DNA of 46,309 bases from Nitratireductor aquibiodomus NL21 = JCM 21793 (GTDB lineage Bacteria > Pseudomonadota > Alphaproteobacteria > Rhizobiales > Rhizobiaceae): contig NZ_BAMP01000028.1 of assembly GCF_000615975.1 (NCBI RefSeq), positions 1-46,309 of the forward strand, written 5' to 3'. Under the pieces are notes generated by a model. That model was not told where the DNA came from. It was given only the letters and a program-made list of their open reading frames with translations, and ran no database searches. Position numbers and translations under genes: made by a program. This document shows, piece by piece, positions 1-8,668 of the stretch (position 1 is the stretch's first letter; each line of letters begins with the position of its first letter).

Positions 1-142
1 TCCGCTCGCTGAGGATGGTGCCAAGCGCCTTTGCCACGGCCAAGGGGCCGGGCAGGATCGCGGGCAGGCTTTCGCGCGCGGCAAAGGCCCAGAGCGCGAC
101 CAGCCCCGCAAGACCCGCCAGAAAGGCGAGGCGCCGCATCAT
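1..142 (-). CDS. ABC transporter permease, NitT/TauT type, N-terminal part (runs off window)
   Basis: Only the first 47 codons lie in the window. They encode a hydrophobic first membrane segment (about residues 3-25) followed by LPGPLAVAKAL. That matches the 'P-x-P-x-x-V-x-x-A' lead-in typical of SsuC/TauC/ThiX-like inner-membrane permeases. The start overlaps the repaired stop of the upstream binding-protein gene by the ATGA arrangement (ATG at 142 or the in-frame ATG at 139), so the two are translationally coupled and probably partners. The cognate ATPase would be expected just beyond base 1. The substrate is unknown. The TonB receptor and methyltransferase upstream in the same run suggest a metallophore or another TonB-delivered solute. 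Confidence 0.7.
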   Translation of the reverse strand, partial: MMRRLAFLAGLAGLVALWAFAARESLPAILPGPLAVAKALGTILSER

Positions 143-1040
143 CGTCCGTAGAAGTCCGGGCCGGGGAGTGCGCCGCCAATGGCGGCGGGCTCGATGCTCA
201 TTATCTCGGCAAAAAAGGCCGCCAGCACGTCCTGCCGTTCAGGCATGGGCAGGTCCAGCGCCTGATCCTCGAAAAGCCCGCCCTCGCGCGGTCCATATGC
301 GGAAAATGCAGGGAAAGCAGGTCTGCGGCGTTGCCGGGGTTCGCTGCAAGGGCGTGGAAAGCGGCAAGATAGGCTCCCCGGATCTGCGGATTGTTCTTAA
401 ATGCGTCGTTCACGACGACCACGCCTGCGGGCGGGCAATCGGTCAACTCAGTCGCAGCGCGCCAGAGCGTGCAAAGGTCGGCCTTGCGGCCAAGGGCGGC
501 ATCCTGCGTCAGAGCAAGGGTCGCCATCGGCTCCGCGAGCAGCGCCGTATCGACACGCCCGGCGATGAGAAGCTGCATCCCGGCGACAGGGTTGCCGGTG
601 TAATGCGGCTGCCAGCTCTCGGAGCCGGGTTGCGCGATGCGTCGCATCATCAAGTCGGGCAGATATCCCTTGAAGGGCAGGGCGAGGGAAGCGCCTTCCA
701 GATCGCCGAGGCGGGCGACTGGCGCACCACGCCCGACGATGGAGATGCTGCCTTCGGTGACGGTGGCCGACATGACACGCAGTCCGATTCCGCTGGCGGC
801 GAAGATCGCCGCCGTCGGCGATGGCGCAACCGCCATTGCCGGCTGGTCCGACATTATCGTCTTGCGCAGTTCCTCCGGGCTGCCCCATGGGCGGAAGGTG
901 AAGGTAACGCCATCGACCGGCTGGCCTTCCGCAAGTGCGATCAGCGGCGCGCTTTCCCAGATGGGTGGGCCGGTGAGGACAATCTCCGCGGCCTGAACTT
1001 GCAGGGGCAAGAGCGCAACGATCAGGGCGAGAACGCGCAT
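139..1040 (-). CDS. ABC transporter substrate-binding protein, NMT1/THI5-like (one-base frameshift)
   Basis: Periplasmic solute-binding protein of the NitT/TauT/thiamine-precursor class. It has a signal peptide (MRVLALIVALLPLQVQA), then the two-lobe fold with LPFKGYLPDLMMRR and a 'LLIAGRVDTALLAEP' hinge/lobe segment typical of NMT1-like proteins. The continuous frame goes wrong after HMDRAR near 284-287. Adding one base (GCGAG to GCGGAG) restores EGGLFEDQALDLPMPERQ and ends at a TGA at 139-141 that overlaps the permease start. The repaired protein is about 300 residues, normal for the family. Its ATG lies 2 bp after the methyltransferase stop. The ligand cannot be read from the sequence. The frame break is probably a sequencing error, although a real mutation is not excluded. 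Confidence 0.8.
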
Positions 1041-1041
1041 G

Positions 1042-2046
1042 TCAGGCCTCCTTGCGGGCAGCGTCGAGCCGGAAATGCCCGAATGGCGTGGAAAGGGTCT
1101 GCGATGTGGGCCTTGTCAGCCCGGCATCGGCCATGGCTCCGGCAATCTCGCCGTCGCAGAAAGACACATCGCCGTGGCGCAGCGCAGGCAGCAGGCGGCC
1201 GATCACATGCTCGGACGGACCGGTGCGGTTTCCAGTCAACGCTTCATGAAAACTGACCAGAACCCCGCCGGGAGCCAGACGCTCCACAAGGCGCGCGATC
1301 AGCGCGTTCAGGCCGCTATCGTGGAAATAGAGCGTCATCGAACACCAGATGATGTCGAAGCGGTTTTCCGGCAGGCTGTCATTGTAGTTGCCCGGCACGA
1401 TGGAAATCGGCAGATCCGATGCTTCCTGCGCGATCCGTTCTGCAACCGGCGGCAGCTCAAAGAGCGTGACGGCAAGGTCCGGGCGCAGCGAGAGGAGCCG
1501 GCGCGCGAGAACGGCCGATCCCGGTCCGATCTCCAGGAAAGACCGGGCGTCGGGCCACTCCGGCAGAGCGGTGAGGGCAGGCTCCACCACATCGGCGGCA
1601 ATCGCGCGATGAAAGGCTGCAAGCGACCGGTGGCTGGCATCCCAGTGCGCGTCGTCAAAGAGGCGCGGTCCAGCCGGTTGCGCCGTGCCGGCAATCAAGG
1701 CGTCGAGGTTTTCAAGACCCGCATGGCGCGTCTGCGCCATGCTGCGGAAAGTCTCGGTCATGGCATGCGGCCCCCCGGCTGTCACAAATGGCAGGATCGC
1801 AGGGGCCGTGCGATATTGCTTTTCTTCATGTTCCATCCACCCGGAAGCAACCAGCGCCCGCAGCGCCAGTGCGAGAGATTTCGGCGGAAGGTCCATCTTC
1901 TGAGCAAGGGTTTCCACCGTTATGGGGCTCTGGCAGAGATTGAAGACCTCGCTTTCAAGCGCCCATTTCAGAAGGGCAAAGCGGATCGGCCCTTCAAGCG
2001 TTTCCAGAAGCCGCCGCGCACCGGCCTGTTGTTCCGTCGTTACCAT
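1042..2046 (-). CDS. SAM-dependent methyltransferase, O-methyltransferase (Methyltransf_2) type
   Basis: 334 residues. Residues 1-90 form a winged-helix/dimerisation domain (ITVETLAQKMDLPPKSLALALRALVASG). The class I SAM-binding core follows, with motif I FLEIGPGSAVLARRL and the acidic strand TLFELPPV. This two-domain layout is that of small-molecule O-methyltransferases rather than RNA or protein methylases. The ATG at 2046 overlaps the TonB receptor stop (ATGGTAA), and the gene is followed 2 bp later by the binding protein, so it belongs to the TonB-ABC transcription unit. I infer that it may modify the imported ligand. A methyltransferase inside a TonB/NitT-type uptake operon does not correspond to a system I can name. 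Confidence 0.82.
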   Translation of the reverse strand: MVTTEQQAGARRLLETLEGPIRFALLKWALESEVFNLCQSPITVETLAQKMDLPPKSLALALRALVASGWMEHEEKQYRTAPAILPFVTAGGPHAMTETFRSMAQTRHAGLENLDALIAGTAQPAGPRLFDDAHWDASHRSLAAFHRAIAADVVEPALTALPEWPDARSFLEIGPGSAVLARRLLSLRPDLAVTLFELPPVAERIAQEASDLPISIVPGNYNDSLPENRFDIIWCSMTLYFHDSGLNALIARLVERLAPGGVLVSFHEALTGNRTGPSEHVIGRLLPALRHGDVSFCDGEIAGAMADAGLTRPTSQTLSTPFGHFRLDAARKEA

Positions 2047-4118
2047 GTCGTCCGCCAGTTCACCCCGAACGTGCGGGGACTGCCATCTTCCACCACAACG
2101 CCGCGCATCGTGTTTGCCGCCGCGCTGTAGTATTCCTGATCGAGAAGGTTCTTCGCCCAGAGCGTCAGGTCTCCGCTGCCGAATTTCCGGGATATCTCGG
2201 CATCGACGGTGACGAAACCATCCTGCTTCACGCTGTTTGCCGGGTCGAACCAGTAGCTGCCGGAACCATGCAGGCTGACGCGGCCGCTCCAGACGTCGCC
2301 GCGATGCGCCAGCGCCAGCCCCCAGGTGATGTCGGGCGCCATCGGCAGGGCGTTGCCCGACCAGTCTACGGGCACCAGTGTTCCGGCCGAAGGGTTCATC
2401 GAGGTGGTGCGGAAGGCTGTCGCCCGCGCCCTCTGCCAGCCGGCATTCGCGGCGATTTCCCACCCATGTCCCAGAGGTGCGACCAACTCGGCTTCAATGC
2501 CGTAGCTTTTCGCTTCGCCGGCATTCGAGATGAACTGGGCTGCACCGGGAATGGTCTCGGTGATCTGCTTGTCCTTCACACTGGTGTGGAAGGCGGCGAG
2601 GTTCAGAACCGCACCATTGGCAAACTCATGCTTCAGTCCCAGCTCCGCGTTCCAGCTGTATTCGGCATCGTAGCTCAGGCTGGCCGCACTGTTTGCGAAA
2701 CCGTAATTGTAGCCGGCGGGCATATAGCCGCGCGCATAGCTTGCGTGGATCGTCGTCGCGTCGGAAAGGTCATAGGCTGCGGTGAATTTCGGCAGAAGGG
2801 CGGTCGATGTGTCGCTGCCCGCATAATGCAGGTTTGCCATTGGCGAGGTGAAACGCTGCCACGCATCCGAGGCTATGTGATCCACCCTGAGGCCCGCGCC
2901 GACGCGGAAGCGCTCGTTGAGGGCGTATTCGGAAAAACCATAGAGTGCCGCGCCCTTCTGGTCGATTTCCGTGTGGCGGTCGGTCGACATGGCGCCGAGG
3001 TTGAAATCGGCCTTCGTGCTCTGGCTGAACACGTTGACGCCCAGTGTCCATTTCAGCGGGCCTTCACCGGTCGAGGTCAGACGGATTTCCTGCGAAACGG
3101 TTCGGTCGCGAACATCCATCTCCGTCACGCCGAGCGGCAGGGGGGAGGCGTCGAAGTCCAGCTCGAACTCCCGGTCGAACGTGGTGAAGCCGGTGATTGC
3201 CTTCAGGTCGAAACCATCGAAGCTGTGGCCGTATTCGAGCGCATTGATGCTGCTGCGCCGGGTTTCCCAGGATGGATCGGAATAAACGCTTTCATAGCGC
3301 CCTGTCGCAAACGGTCCGGAAACATAGCGGAACTGCTCCTTGTTGAGCTTCTGGTCCTCGCCCACGGTGGTCAGCTTGAGATAGCCGCTGTCGCCCACAT
3401 CCCACTGGACACCGAGGAAGCCGGTGGCGCGCTGGTTTCTGCCACCATCGTCCGCGCCCGTCACCGGGTTCCGGATCACGCCGGGGTCGCGGGCGAACTC
3501 CAGACCGAGTGAAATTGCCGGGCCGCGTTCTGCCTGCCCCGACCAGATGACCGAGCCGTTGCCACCAAAAGGCGATGCTCCCGCATCCGAGCCGAACAGA
3601 CCGAGATTGACTTCTCCACCTTCGCGGCTGCCGGGGGCGATTGTGTCGAATGTCAGCAGGCCGGCTTCCGAGTTGCGCCCGAATGTGGTGCCCTGCGGCC
3701 CTTTGAGAAGCGTCACGTTCCCGGCACCGAAAAAGTGCGGTAGCTGGATTGTGCCCATGGGCAGGGGAACGCCGTTCACCATATAGCCGACCGGGTCGGA
3801 CAGCGCGTTGTCGAAGGCCGACATGCCGCGAACGACCAGTCGCTTCTGGGAGTTGGCGCGCTGGAAAACCGTGTTGGCGGAGCGGGCGGCCATCGCATCG
3901 AGGTCGGGAGACACCGGCGCTGCAAGCACATCTTCGGGCAGCACCGTTGCCGTTGCGGGCGCTTTGCGCGCAAGTTCTTCCCAGTGGTTCGCGAAAATGG
4001 TGATCTCGCCCAGATGGGTCGTGCCGTCCTCGGCTCCTGCATGAACCGGCAGCAGAATGCCAGTCAGAGCCGTTGACAGGCTGAAAAGCACGGCGCGTGA
4101 AATGTGAATGCGGGACAT
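2040..4118 (-). CDS. TonB-dependent outer-membrane receptor (locus A)
   Basis: 692 residues starting at the ATG at 4118, which has a strong AGGAGG Shine-Dalgarno upstream. The signal peptide ends near residue 28 (PVHAGA). A TonB box LGEITIFA follows (residues 36-43), then a plug domain with KGPQGTTFGRNSEAG (139-152), and a long barrel ending in an aromatic residue (NWRTTW), as outer-membrane assembly requires. It imports a ligand across the outer membrane using TonB/ExbBD energy. It lies 86 bp downstream of an AraC regulator and is coupled to the methyltransferase. Ligand unknown; siderophore or another metal chelate is the usual substrate of such AraC-linked receptors. The frame is intact. 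Confidence 0.92.
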   Translation of the reverse strand: MSRIHISRAVLFSLSTALTGILLPVHAGAEDGTTHLGEITIFANHWEELARKAPATATVLPEDVLAAPVSPDLDAMAARSANTVFQRANSQKRLVVRGMSAFDNALSDPVGYMVNGVPLPMGTIQLPHFFGAGNVTLLKGPQGTTFGRNSEAGLLTFDTIAPGSREGGEVNLGLFGSDAGASPFGGNGSVIWSGQAERGPAISLGLEFARDPGVIRNPVTGADDGGRNQRATGFLGVQWDVGDSGYLKLTTVGEDQKLNKEQFRYVSGPFATGRYESVYSDPSWETRRSSINALEYGHSFDGFDLKAITGFTTFDREFELDFDASPLPLGVTEMDVRDRTVSQEIRLTSTGEGPLKWTLGVNVFSQSTKADFNLGAMSTDRHTEIDQKGAALYGFSEYALNERFRVGAGLRVDHIASDAWQRFTSPMANLHYAGSDTSTALLPKFTAAYDLSDATTIHASYARGYMPAGYNYGFANSAASLSYDAEYSWNAELGLKHEFANGAVLNLAAFHTSVKDKQITETIPGAAQFISNAGEAKSYGIEAELVAPLGHGWEIAANAGWQRARATAFRTTSMNPSAGTLVPVDWSGNALPMAPDITWGLALAHRGDVWSGRVSLHGSGSYWFDPANSVKQDGFVTVDAEISRKFGSGDLTLWAKNLLDQEYYSAAANTMRGVVVEDGSPRTFGVNWRTTW

Positions 4119-4204
4119 TGATGGCCTCCTTTGCCGGAAGCCGTGCCACGAACCGCTTGGGAAAACTTGTAACCGCCGAAAACACGCTTGCGTTTTGTGA
4201 AGGG

Positions 4205-5146
4205 TCAGCCGTTTTTGTTGCCTCGGCGACGCCATTCGCTCGCTGTCGCGCCGAAGCGTTTGCGAAACGCGTTGGAGAGATGGCTGGCATCGGCAAATCC
4301 GCATGTCGCTGCGATATCCGTGAAGCTGCGATCGGTGTAGCGTATCATCTGCTCGGCGGTTTCGATCCGCAGCATTCGCAAGCGCTCGAAAACCGTCATG
4401 CCGGTCTCCGCCCGGAAAACATGGTTCAGCGTTACGTGGCTCATGCCGGCGGCCCGCTCCAGCTCCGGCATCGTTATCGTGTCCGCCATCCGTTCGGACA
4501 GGAGCGCGGTGATCCGGCTGACCAGAAGGGTGCGATGATCGGCCACGACACTTGAGCCGGGACAGGCTGAAAGCTCTTCGAGCGCGTGGCCGACAAGAGC
4601 GAGGCACTGACCCTCCTTGCGCAAAAGCGCGGCCGGGCCGCAGCGCTCGTCCAGCAGCATGTCCAGTTCGGCCCGTCCCGGCACGGGAAGGCGCAGACGC
4701 CGCAGCGGGCGCGTGGCGGGCAGCGCCTTTTCAAACTGATCGGAAAGGGCGGGGTCGAGGCGGGACATTGCGAGGGCTATGACGATGTTCGAGCAGCCTT
4801 CGCCTTTCTCCACGATCCGTTGCAGAGGCTTTCCGCCGGTCCGGATGATCCAGGCCTGACCACCGCCGATCTCATGCGCCGTGCCGTTGTGGCCGACAAG
4901 CTGCATCCGGCCCGAGAGATTGAAGGTCAAAAGCAGGTCGCCCGCCGGGCGGCGGACAATGTCGTCCTGCCGCATGTCCTTTGAGAAGTGGCTGCACGCC
5001 AGCACGAGCCCGGCCGTGATCCGCCGTACATCGACATGGGTTTTGCGGGGCAGGCTCGGCAGAGTGACGGTCGCCGTCGTTCCCGCCTCGACGGGTGTAA
5101 AGCGATGCGGCTCAATCAGGTTCATGCAAACATCCAGCGCAATCAT
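4205..5146 (-). CDS. AraC-family transcriptional regulator (PchR-like), locus A
   Basis: About 313 residues from the ATG at 5146. A TTG at 5206 would add 20 residues but overlaps a direct repeat, and an ATG at 5125 is also possible. The N-terminal half is an effector-sensing domain. The C-terminal 100 residues carry two helix-turn-helix units: MPELERAAGMSHVTLNHVFRAETG, then FTDIAATCGFADASHLSNAFRKRFG, the AraC signature. It lies in tandem directly upstream of the TonB receptor. By analogy with PchR/YbtA it is probably activated by the incoming ferric-siderophore complex. The direct repeats at 5190-5220 could be its autoregulatory site. Confidence 0.88.
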   Translation of the reverse strand: MIALDVCMNLIEPHRFTPVEAGTTATVTLPSLPRKTHVDVRRITAGLVLACSHFSKDMRQDDIVRRPAGDLLLTFNLSGRMQLVGHNGTAHEIGGGQAWIIRTGGKPLQRIVEKGEGCSNIVIALAMSRLDPALSDQFEKALPATRPLRRLRLPVPGRAELDMLLDERCGPAALLRKEGQCLALVGHALEELSACPGSSVVADHRTLLVSRITALLSERMADTITMPELERAAGMSHVTLNHVFRAETGMTVFERLRMLRIETAEQMIRYTDRSFTDIAATCGFADASHLSNAFRKRFGATASEWRRRGNKNG

Positions 5147-5189
5147 CGGAACAGTCCGCGGGAACGGAAAGGTCCGAAAGCGGCGGGCC

Positions 5190-5220
5190 GGTGCTCCAAC
5201 TGTCAAGGTGCTCTAACTGT
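5190..5220. promoter_or_regulatory. Direct repeat upstream of AraC gene, candidate operator
   Basis: Two copies of GGTGCTCYAACTGT occupy 5190-5203 and 5207-5220. They differ at one base and have a 17-bp period. They lie 44-74 bp upstream of the ATG at 5146. Tandem half-sites about two helical turns apart are the usual AraC-family operator layout, so autoregulation is inferred. Confidence 0.45.
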
Positions 5221-5398
5221 TACAGAGCGGGCTGGCAAATCAGGCTGGCTTGCCAAGTCTGAGCAATTTCTTCCTGAGTTGCAAGGCTGTTGACTGGCAG
5301 CGGCCTGTCTGGACCGCCCCTTGATGCAATGCGGCTTGGCGGGAGGGGAAACCATCGGAGGCGGATGGCAACGAGCCCCGTCTGTCTTTCGGGGTGGG

Positions 5399-5420
5399 GG
5401 AGAACCGTTTCCGGTTCTCC
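5399..5420 (-). terminator. Stable hairpin after TonB receptor gene
   Basis: Read on the minus strand, GGAGAACCG, a GAAA tetraloop and CGGTTCTCC form a perfect 9-bp stem with a GNRA loop. It starts about 10 nt after the receptor stop codon. No T-tract follows, so it may act as an mRNA 3'-end stabiliser as well as, or instead of, an intrinsic terminator. Confidence 0.6.
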
Positions 5421-5430
5421 TGAAACTCCT

Positions 5431-7550
5431 TTAGAAACTCACCTTCATGCCAATTCCAATCTCCCGCGGCGCGATTATCGATGCCGAAGGCTTGTTTGCC
5501 ATTCTGTCGAAAGATTTCTGGATCGGCGCGCGATTGTCGAAGATGTTGTTCGCGAAGGCGAATATCTCGTAGTTCTCGGTGGGCTTGTACGACATGCGGA
5601 CATTCGCGATGTAGTAAGAGCCGACGCGATAATCGATCTCGTTGATGTCGTTCGAGAAATAATCGTCCGTGAATCGCAGGTCGCCGCTCACGCGGAACGT
5701 ATCGGTCACGTCCCAGTCGGCGCCCACATTGAACATGTATCCCGGAGCTTGGCGAACTCCTTGCCCTCGAACGCATTGCCACGGTAGTCGGCAAACCGTG
5801 TGATGTCGGTGCGCAGAAGACCAAGACCGCCGCGCAGTCGCAGATTATCGAGCACCTGATAATCGGCGCTCAGTTCCAGTCCGTAGGCGTCGGCGCGGTC
5901 GGCATTGATGATGATCGAGCCAAAGGGGCGCCCGTCAGGAAGATAATCCGTGACCGAGCGCTGCGAGCCCTTGTAGCGGGTGTAGAACAGATTGCCCGTG
6001 ATCGACAGGCGGTTGTCGAGAAGATTGGCGCGCGCGAAAAGCTCGTAGTTCCAGGCGGTTTCCTCATCGAACGTGTAATATTCTCCGCCATGGAAGTTCA
6101 CGCCCGTACCGCCGGGAAGATAGCCACGGCTTATCAGACCGCCGACGGTGAAATCGTCGGTCACGTCATAAGCCAGGGAGATGCTGGGCAGGATGGCGTC
6201 AAACGTCTTTTCGTAGTCATGCCGCACGCCGGGGACATAACTCGAAACCCCGTCATGCCCGATACGGTCGTTCTGGTAGCGAAGACCGCCGGTCAGCGCC
6301 CAGCGTTCCGCAAGACGCCAGTTCACCTCCGAGAAGATGCCGACGCTCTGATGCGTCAGGTCGGCATCGGCTGAGCCGAGAACATTGTTGAATTTGTTGT
6401 GCGCCCTGTCATTGGAATAGTAGATGCCGGCAACGCCACTCCAGACGGAATCCTCATTGCCGAAATTGACGCGAAACTCGTTCGAGAGATTTTCGTAGTC
6501 GCGGCTTGCCAGACCGGAGAACGGTTCGGCAAAGGTGAAATCATAGGTTCCGTCCGAATATTGAAGCTGGTTCCTCAGGACCACATCGTTGCCGAAATCA
6601 TATTTCAGATCGAAGATGCCTGTGTCGGTTCGGGTTCTGACGCTGTCGACATAGACGGTCTCGTTTTCGAGATTGTCGTAGGGATAGGTCGCGGCCTCGT
6701 CGGATGGGCGTTTGATCTGCGTGCGCGAATAGGTGAGCTTTGCCTGCAATCCGGGTATTTCGCCTGGCTCCCACAGAAGCTTCATGCGCGCATTGATGTC
6801 CCGAAAGTCCTGGTCCATGTCGCGTGCGGTGAAGGCCGGATTTGTGTAATCGATGAAGGTCTCGCGACCGCTGTAATCGAACGCGAAGCGCGCTGCGAGA
6901 TCCTGCATGATCGGCCCGTTGGCCATGAAGGAAACACGCTTCTTCTCATAACTGCCATAGAGAACCTGGCCGGCCAGTTCCTGCGTGAAGGTCGGATCTT
7001 TCGTGTTGACGATGACCGCGCCCGCCATGCTGTGTGCGCCCTGCGTTGTGGTCTGCGGCCCGCGGAAAACCTCAATGGAATCGACGTCCCACATGGACGC
7101 CGCTCCGTAGTCCAGTTCGGACGGGTTGAGATAGCGGCCATCGACACTGATCGTCGCGCGCGGGATCGGCTTGGCGAGATAGGCATTCCCCTTCACGATA
7201 GGGCCTTTGGTGTCGATGCCACGAATGATCGGCGCATCGACATTGTTCGTGAACAACACGTTGGGAATGCCCTGAAGCATGTCCGCAACGGTTCCCGCGT
7301 CGGGCTTCTGCTCAATATCGTCTGCCGTTACCACGGAAACCGAAACGGCAGTGTCCTGCAGAGAACGATCCATTTTCTGCCCGGTCACGGTTATGGCTGG
7401 CAGGGTCGTTGTCTCGGCATAGCCGTTTTGCTCCTGCGCAACTGCCACTCCCTGCAGGGCGCCCGTCGAACATGCGGTGAGTGCGGTGGTTAGCAACAAG
7501 CGGCGGCAATCAGCAATTCTTCCGGCCCGAATGCGGTCCCCAAGGCTCAT
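5431..7550 (-). CDS. TonB-dependent outer-membrane receptor (locus B; one-base frameshift)
   Basis: Start chosen at the ATG at 7550 (MSLGDRIRAG), which follows an AAGGA ribosome site. The open frame extends upstream to 7727 but without a signal-like start. A signal segment comes first (LLLTTALTACSTGALQGVAVAQ), then the TonB box LPAITVTG (about 50-57) and the plug motif FRGPQTTTQGAHSMAGAVIV (about 162-181). The plug has TTTQ in place of the common GTLFGR. The frame breaks near 5745-5749. Adding a G (AAGCT to AAGGCT) joins EGKEFAK to APGYMFNVGADWDVTD and gives about 706 residues ending in MKVSF. It is divergent from a TetR gene and preceded by an inverted repeat shared with the ABC operon at 15196, suggesting that receptor and inner-membrane transporters are co-regulated. 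Confidence 0.87.
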
Positions 7551-7994
7551 TTCTGAGTTCCTTTCCAGCGTTTTTGGATTTTCTTGATTTTCCGGAACTG
7601 GCTGGGGTGTTTCGCTTGAAAAAACCGTTGCTTGTTCGGGATTGAAGCTTAGTCCCGTATGTGTTTCGCCTCTCCTCGAAGCCGCATGCCGGACGCTTGA
7701 ACCTGGACCCGCAAACGGCTGCTGCATGCGCGAACGGATGTCTTCACGTACAAACTCTGAGGATGAGGGAGCATTGCCCCCGTGCGTGGAATCGATATTA
7801 GTTTATATATACTAAACTAAAATGTGATACCGGTCAATGTGAAGGCTGGAGATCCCGCCAATCGGCATAGCGAAGCGCAGCATTGCTTGAGGCGCGGATT
7901 GTGTCGCCCTATGGTCCCGCATTGTCAGTGGTCCGGGTCAGCAGTCCGGGTCAGTAATCTGGCGCGTACGGCTTGCCACCGAAGAAAGAAGCGC
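7551..7994. other. Divergent intergenic region between TonB receptor and TetR gene
   Basis: 444 bp without a credible gene. It holds the 23-bp inverted repeat at 7798-7820 in a locally A+T-rich stretch, which is the likely promoter/operator area for both divergent genes. The open frames that run into it from either side (to 7727 and from 7824) look like extensions upstream of the true starts. Confidence 0.6.
7798..7820. promoter_or_regulatory. Inverted repeat, candidate TetR operator (copy 1)
   Basis: TTAGTTTA-N7-TAAACTAA is a perfect 8-bp-arm inverted repeat lying between the divergent receptor and TetR genes. A copy with 20 of 23 matching bases occurs at 15299-15321 upstream of the siderophore ABC operon. 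The size and symmetry fit a TetR-dimer operator. An iron regulator such as Irr or a Fur-family protein is an alternative reader. Confidence 0.6.
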
Positions 7995-8638
7995 ATGAAC
8001 AGTGAAGAAACACCGCCTGCGCGGGGGCGCCCGCGGACCATTACCCGCGAACGCCTTGCAGATGCGGGTATCGAAATGGGTCTGCCCGATCTCACCATCG
8101 TAGGCGTTGCCAAACGCCTCGGTGTGAGCCAGATGGCGCTCTACAAGCGGATCGAGAATCTTGCTGCACTCAAGTGCCTGGTCGCAGAGGAAATCTTCGA
8201 GCGATGGCCGCTTCCGGAGACGCATGGCAAAGGCTGTGAGAATCTGGAGGGCTACCTTGCCGCGTTCAGCGAATCCATGTGGCGGCTCATCGGCGCCCAT
8301 CCCGGACTCGCGCCCTTTCTGCTCCGCCGCGACACGATAACACCGCCCATGATGGCAAAGATCGATGCCCATCAGGTGCATGTGGCGAACGCTTATGGAA
8401 TCTCCAGATCGCGGTCGCACTGGCTGCTTTTCACCATAGCCTATCACTGCGTCGCATTGGCCGATACCGTGCGCGAGGATGCGCAGAGCATCACCGCTCT
8501 TTCAGGCGACAAGCTCGCCGGGACAAAGGGACTGGATGCGATAGACGCCGAACATGCGCTCGGCGTCCGTGCCTCATCACGGGGGCACTGAAGCTCCTCG
8601 AACAGGCCGACATACCATTGATTGACGATATGCGGTGA
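7995..8638 (+). CDS. TetR-family transcriptional regulator (one-base frameshift near the 3' end)
   Basis: The start is the ATG at 7995. A basic N-terminal arm (RGRPRTITRERL) leads into a TetR helix-turn-helix (LTIVGVAKRLGVSQMALYKRIENLAALK, about residues 36-63), followed by a helical ligand/dimerisation domain. The direct frame stops at 8591 with an out-of-character tail (RASSRGH). Adding one base near 8567-8571 continues as CLITGALKLLEQADIPLIDDMR to a stop at 8638, giving about 214 residues. That length and tail are typical of TetR_C-type regulators. It is divergent from the receptor at 7550 and convergent with the binding-protein gene ending at 8669. It probably represses both units through the TTAGTTTA-N7-TAAACTAA sites. 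Confidence 0.83.
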
Positions 8639-8668
8639 CGCCGGGTCTGCTTCAGACATCATGACCGG

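Noticed and set aside
15..1256. 413-codon open frame on the plus strand
   Set aside because: It is antisense to the binding-protein and methyltransferase genes, is rich in Arg/Gly/His and has no domain. It is a shadow frame of high-G+C coding sequence.
4130..4204. Two GTTTTC elements 17 bp apart (minus strand) before the locus A receptor
   Set aside because: Six-base identity only, with misaligned flanks. It is too weak to call an operator, though the site is where one would be expected.
6399..7493. 364-codon plus-strand frame inside the locus B receptor
   Set aside because: It lies wholly opposite a well-supported TonB receptor, with no recognisable motif or ribosome site.
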